From NCBI GenBank assembly GCA_023389535.1, contig JAEWEH010000436.1:1-9895 (forward strand): a stretch of 9,895 bases of DNA, given 5' to 3'. Positions 6,934 to 9,895 of this stretch are shown here, piece by piece. The number at the start of each line of letters is the position of its first letter. The stretch's first letter is position 1. The stretch comes from Pseudomonadota bacterium. Lineage in GTDB: Bacteria > Pseudomonadota > Gammaproteobacteria > Burkholderiales > Burkholderiaceae_B. The position numbers were made by a program, and so were the translations under genes. Under the pieces are notes generated by a model, which was not told the DNA's origin, searched no databases, and saw only the letters and a program-made list of their open reading frames with translations.

Positions 6934-8018
6934 AACGCCCCACGCCCGCTTTCATTGAGCATGCCGCACATGCCGCATGGCAGAGCAAGGGTCTGGTCAG
7001 CACGCTGTTATGGCCGCTCAGCCTGGTTGTGCGGGCCGTCATCGCGCGCAAGCGCCGGCGCTATCAACAGCATCCGGAGCTGACATATCAGGGCTCGCTG
7101 CCGGTGCTGGTGGTGGGCAATATCTATATAGGCGGCACCGGCAAGACGCCCGTCGCCATCGCGCTGATACAAGCTTTGCGGAGCCAGGGATGGCGTCCCG
7201 GGGTGGTCAGCCGCGGATATGGCGCCCGGCTGGGCGACACGCCGCGCACTGGCCGGGGCAAGCTGGACCCGCGCCAGTTCGGCGACGAGCCGGCGCTGAT
7301 CTCGGAAACCACGGACACACCAATCGCTGTCCACCCCAACCGGGTACATGCGCTGCAACAGCTGCAGCGTGACTACCCGGACGTGGACGTCATCATCGCC
7401 GACGACGGCCTGCAGCACCTGGCGCTGGGCAGGGATGTCGAGGTGGTCGTGCAGGATGTGCGCGGGGTCGGCAACGGCATGGTCATGCCGGCAGGGCCTT
7501 TGCGCGAGCCGGCGAGCCGCCTGCAGAGCGTGGACTTCCTGATCACCAATATGCAGGCTGGCCTGCCCGACCCCGCCCCCCTGCCCGTTTCTGCCCGGCA
7601 AATCACCATGCGCCTGCAACCGACCACAGTCGTGCACCTGGTCAGCGGCCGTCAGCTGGACTGGGACGTGTGGCGGCTTGAACACCGCGGTCAAACATTG
7701 AACGCCGCGGCCGCCATCGGGCAGCCACAGCGTTTCTTCGCCATGCTCGAACATGCAGGGGTCAAATTGCAGACGACACTGCCGCTGCCCGACCATGATG
7801 CTTACCACAGCTCTCCATTTAGCGCCCTGCCCGGCGCCCCCATACTGATCACCTCCAAGGACGCCGTAAAATGCCGCCGCTTCAATGATCCCCGGCTGTG
7901 GGTAGTGCATGCAGCGCCGCAATTCTCCGATCCCGAATGGATGAGTCTGGCGGGCGACATGTTGCGCGCCGCCGCCCGTCGCAAGGCCGGCATGGCCGCC
8001 GGCCCTTCCAGGCATTAA
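6930..8018 (+). CDS. lpxK: Tetraacyldisaccharide 4'-kinase (lipid A biosynthesis)
   Basis: LpxK phosphorylates the 4' position of the tetraacyldisaccharide 1-phosphate at the inner membrane, giving lipid IVA, the substrate for Kdo addition. The protein is 362 residues, slightly longer than usual. An N-terminal hydrophobic segment (about 22-39) anchors it. The Walker A loop is GNIYIGGTGKTP (63-74), followed by GVVSRGYG (91-98), FGDEP (117-121) and the DDGLQH motif (158-163) typical of LpxK catalysis. Later signatures are MPAGPLREP and AAIGQPQRFFAMLEHAGV. The start is a TTG at 6930 that overlaps the exbD stop (TTGA), with only a weak CAGAG upstream, so coupling to exbD translation is likely. 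In E. coli lpxK follows msbA; here it follows exbBD. The gene is essential in most Gram-negative bacteria. Confidence 0.95.
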   Translation: MKRPTPAFIEHAAHAAWQSKGLVSTLLWPLSLVVRAVIARKRRRYQQHPELTYQGSLPVLVVGNIYIGGTGKTPVAIALIQALRSQGWRPGVVSRGYGARLGDTPRTGRGKLDPRQFGDEPALISETTDTPIAVHPNRVHALQQLQRDYPDVDVIIADDGLQHLALGRDVEVVVQDVRGVGNGMVMPAGPLREPASRLQSVDFLITNMQAGLPDPAPLPVSARQITMRLQPTTVVHLVSGRQLDWDVWRLEHRGQTLNAAAAIGQPQRFFAMLEHAGVKLQTTLPLPDHDAYHSSPFSALPGAPILITSKDAVKCRRFNDPRLWVVHAAPQFSDPEWMSLAGDMLRAAARRKAGMAAGPSRH

Positions 8019-8057
8019 ACTCAGACTTTTGCTTCTAATGTTTTCCCGGAGCCGCGC

Positions 8058-8294
8058 ATGGTATCCCGCTTGCTTGAAATCCTGGTCTGCCCGCTATGCA
8101 AAGGGCCCTTGCGTCATGATCGCGTCGCAAAAGAGCTCGTCTGCGCCGCGGACAGGCTGGCCTTTCCCATCCGCGACGGCATTCCCGTCATGCTGGAAAC
8201 CGAAGCGCGCGACCTGCCGCCGGACACATCGGACGAACCGCCGCCGGCATCAAGCAGCGCAAACGGCCCTCGGGAACCGGACGCCGCGGCATGA
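8058..8294 (+). CDS. Trm112-like (YcaR/UPF0434) small protein
   Basis: A 78-residue protein of the Trm112/YcaR family, small single-domain proteins that in other organisms serve as activators of methyltransferases; the role of the bacterial form beside kdsB is not settled. Family features are [15 protein letters not shown] at the N-terminus and [19 protein letters not shown] (about 33-51). Cys11, Cys14 and Cys29 are present, but the fourth Cys seen in many relatives is not (the segment reads [11 protein letters not shown]). E. coli YcaR, about 60 residues, also lacks it. After residue 51 a Pro/Ser/Ala-rich, probably disordered tail extends the protein. The ATG at 8058 has a good ribosome site (CGGAG, 6 bases upstream). 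Its TGA overlaps the kdsB ATG. lpxK-ycaR-kdsB order is conserved in many proteobacteria. Confidence 0.9.
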   Translation: MVSRLLEILVCPLCKGPLRHDRVAKELVCAADRLAFPIRDGIPVMLETEARDLPPDTSDEPPPASSSANGPREPDAAA

Positions 8295-9055
8295 ACTATA
8301 TTGCGGTCATCCCTGCGCGGGCTGCGTCTGCGCGCCTGCCTGACAAGCCTTTGCTGGATATCGCCGGCAAGCCCATGGTGGTACGCACCGCCATGCAGGC
8401 GCAGCGTTCGCAAGCCGGCCGCGTCATCGTCGCCACCGACGACGCTCGCATACAAGGCGTGGTGCAAGCGCACGGTTTCGAGGCCCTGCTGACACGCGCC
8501 GATCATCGTACCGGCACCGACCGGTTGGCCGAAGTCGCCGAATGCCTGGGGCTGGCCGCCGACACCATCGTGGTCAATGTGCAAGGCGATGAACCTCTGA
8601 TCGACCCGGCGCACATAGACGCGGTGGCGCAATTGCTTGCGTCGCAGCCGGATGCATCCATCGCCACCTGTGCGACCCCCATTAGCGATGCGTCCACCCT
8701 GTTCAATCCCAATGCAGTCAAGGTCGTATGTACCCATCATGGCCGCGCCTTGTATTTTTCGCGTGCACCCATACCGTGGGCGCGCGATGCATTGGCTGGC
8801 GGCGGCCAAGTCCTGGCTTCCGGCCTGCCCGCCCTGCATCACATTGGCCTGTATGCGTACCGCGCAGGCTTTCTGAAGCAGTATCCGGCCCTGCCGCCTG
8901 GCCCCCTGGAAGCCTTCGAATCCTTGGAACAATTACGCGCGCTGGAAAACGGCTACGCCATCGCGGTGCAGGTCACCGACACCCGGCCGGCAGCCGGGGT
9001 CGACACCGAAGAAGACTTGGCGCGCATACGCGAAATGTTCATAAATGAGTTATAA
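8291..9055 (+). CDS. kdsB: 3-deoxy-manno-octulosonate cytidylyltransferase (CMP-Kdo synthetase)
   Basis: KdsB is the cytosolic enzyme that couples CTP and Kdo to form CMP-Kdo and pyrophosphate; CMP-Kdo is the donor for adding Kdo to lipid A. The protein is 254 residues, normal for the family. Motifs in order: [15 protein letters not shown] (7-21), a nucleotide-binding start; [10 protein letters not shown] (95-104) with Asp100, a metal ligand; NPNAVKVV (139-146); SRAPIPW (157-163); HHIGLYAYR (183-191); and GVDTEEDL (236-243) with Asp238, the second metal ligand. The ATG overlaps the preceding stop (ATGA), so it is probably translated by coupling. It is the last gene of the exbB-to-kdsB unit, with 90 bases before adk. 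Together with lpxK it makes this an inner-core/lipid A operon. Confidence 0.96.
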   Translation: MNYIAVIPARAASARLPDKPLLDIAGKPMVVRTAMQAQRSQAGRVIVATDDARIQGVVQAHGFEALLTRADHRTGTDRLAEVAECLGLAADTIVVNVQGDEPLIDPAHIDAVAQLLASQPDASIATCATPISDASTLFNPNAVKVVCTHHGRALYFSRAPIPWARDALAGGGQVLASGLPALHHIGLYAYRAGFLKQYPALPPGPLEAFESLEQLRALENGYAIAVQVTDTRPAAGVDTEEDLARIREMFINEL

Positions 9056-9080
9056 AGCGTCTTCATTTCGCTGGCTCGCC

Positions 9081-9109
9081 ATGCAGAAATTGCTGCATTG
9101 CGGCATAAT
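9081..9109 (+). promoter_or_regulatory. Possible adk promoter with an inverted repeat
   Basis: CATAAT at 9104-9109 is a fair -10 about 26 bases before the adk ribosome site, but no good -35 stands at the right distance. A perfect inverted repeat, ATGCAG-6-CTGCAT (9081-9098), occupies the -35 area and might be an operator. Both calls are tentative. Confidence 0.25.
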
Positions 9110-9134
9110 CCAAAAGTTAGAAAAACAGCAACCC

Positions 9135-9140
9135 AGGAGA
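9135..9140 (+). promoter_or_regulatory. Ribosome binding site that sets the adk start
   Basis: AGGAGA at 9135-9140 is 5 bases before the ATG at 9146. It rules out the in-frame start at 9098, whose 16 extra residues match nothing in the family. Confidence 0.85.
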
Positions 9141-9145
9141 AATAC

Positions 9146-9802
9146 ATGCGACTGATTCTGCTCGGCCCACCGGGAGCCGGTAAGGGAACCCAGGCTGCGT
9201 TCATCACTGAAAAATTCGGCATACCCCAGATCTCGACGGGCGACATGTTGCGAGCCGCGGTAAAGGCCCAGACTCCCCTGGGCATGGAAGCCAAGAAAAT
9301 CATGGACGCGGGCGGCCTGGTGTCCGACGACATTATCATCGGACTGGTGAAAGACCGCCTGCAGCAGGATGATTGCCGCCACGGTTATTTATTCGATGGT
9401 TTTCCCCGTACCATCCCGCAAGCCGACGCGCTGAAGCACGCAAGCATTCCCCTGGATTTCGTCGTTGAAATCGTCGTTCCTGAAGAAAACATTATTGAAC
9501 GAATCAGTGGGCGGCGCGTGCACCCGGCCAGTGGCCGCAGCTACCACATCACATTCCATCCCCCGAAGACGCCCGACGTCGACGATATAACCGGCGATCC
9601 GCTGGTCCAGCGCGACGACGACCGCGAGGAAACGGTACGCAAGCGCTTGGCCGTCTATCGCGAGCAAACTCGACCGCTGGTTGATTACTACTCCGACTGG
9701 GCCAGGTCCGGCGCCGCTGATGCCCCCGCCTACCGTCAACTGTCCGGCCTGGGCAGCGTCGACGAAATCAAACAGCGCGTGTTCGACGCCTTGGGCGCCT
9801 GA
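9146..9802 (+). CDS. adk: Adenylate kinase
   Basis: Cytosolic enzyme interconverting ATP + AMP and two ADP, here 218 residues, the long form with a full LID domain. The P-loop GPPGAGKGT is at 8-16, followed by the AMP-binding stretch [10 protein letters not shown] (29-38) with Arg36. The family signature YLFDGFPRT lies at 81-89, and a LID of about 121-158 runs from [14 protein letters not shown] to [11 protein letters not shown], with Arg123, Arg156 and Arg167 placed for phosphate binding. The LID has no cysteines, so it is the non-zinc type usual in Gram-negative bacteria. The start is fixed by AGGAGA five bases upstream. It lies 90 bases after kdsB, probably with its own promoter, and is an essential housekeeping gene. 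No other gene begins in the last 93 bases of the window. Confidence 0.98.
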   Translation: MRLILLGPPGAGKGTQAAFITEKFGIPQISTGDMLRAAVKAQTPLGMEAKKIMDAGGLVSDDIIIGLVKDRLQQDDCRHGYLFDGFPRTIPQADALKHASIPLDFVVEIVVPEENIIERISGRRVHPASGRSYHITFHPPKTPDVDDITGDPLVQRDDDREETVRKRLAVYREQTRPLVDYYSDWARSGAADAPAYRQLSGLGSVDEIKQRVFDALGA

Positions 9803-9826
9803 GCCCACAATCCGCAGCGCGATGCC

Positions 9827-9874
9827 GCCGGCCTGCCCGCTACAGGGGCCTCGCCGGCCATGCGTGGTTTTCTT
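9827..9874 (+). terminator. Possible imperfect terminator after adk
   Basis: GCCGGC at 9827-9832 pairs with GCCGGC at 9853-9858, enclosing a smaller GCCC/GGGC stem. A TTTTCTT tract follows, but nine bases beyond the stem. The position, 24 bases after the adk stop, suits a terminator; the interrupted stem and displaced T-tract make it weak. Confidence 0.3.
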
Positions 9875-9895
9875 ACACCCCATAGAATACAGAGG

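Noticed and set aside
7008..8015. 335-codon minus-strand ORF opposite lpxK
   Set aside because: Codon-phase shadow of lpxK; no family resemblance and no credible ribosome site was seen.
8114..8932. 272-codon minus-strand ORF opposite the Trm112-like gene and kdsB
   Set aside because: Spans two well-supported genes on the other strand and reads as a low-complexity Gly/Arg/Gln shadow.

Overview
The window is a core chromosomal segment from a fairly GC-rich betaproteobacterium. Protein sequences and gene order (sodB and xseA on one strand, then exbB-exbD-lpxK-Trm112-kdsB and adk on the other) resemble the Alcaligenaceae (Bordetella/Achromobacter/Pusillimonas-like). That assignment is from memory of the families, not from a search. 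I see no insertion sequence, prophage, CRISPR array, tRNA or rRNA.

Layout: bases 2-385 (+) hold the 3' end of a DUF192 gene whose start lies outside the window. It converges on a beta-ketoadipyl-CoA thiolase (pcaF-type, 426-1631, -). Further right, also on the minus strand, are a ClC-type H+/Cl- exchanger (1783-3180), an iron superoxide dismutase (sodB, 3348-3926) followed by a clear intrinsic terminator, and the large subunit of exonuclease VII (xseA, 4044-5405). From 5406 to 5917 there is a divergent intergenic region of about 0.5 kb. To its right, all on the plus strand, is a tightly packed unit exbB-exbD-lpxK-Trm112-like-kdsB (5918-9055), mostly with overlapping stop and start codons, and then adk (9146-9802).

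Working together: lpxK adds the 4'-phosphate of lipid A and kdsB activates Kdo for attachment to lipid A, so the plus-strand unit is a lipopolysaccharide (inner core/lipid A) operon. An ExbB/ExbD proton-driven motor is built into it, in the place occupied by msbA in E. coli. adk, sodB and xseA are housekeeping genes. The thiolase is a catabolic gene standing alone.

The least ordinary part is the xseA-exbB intergenic region. It carries a stretch of about 30% GC that coincides with an unrecognised 40-codon minus-strand ORF with a good ribosome binding site. Next to it are three DnaA-box-like 9-mers within 35 bp, two of them forming an inverted repeat, and then a 34-codon plus-strand ORF behind a very strong Shine-Dalgarno sequence. 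I cannot show that any of these is functional, but they are the best candidates for something undescribed here. The rest of the window is ordinary.
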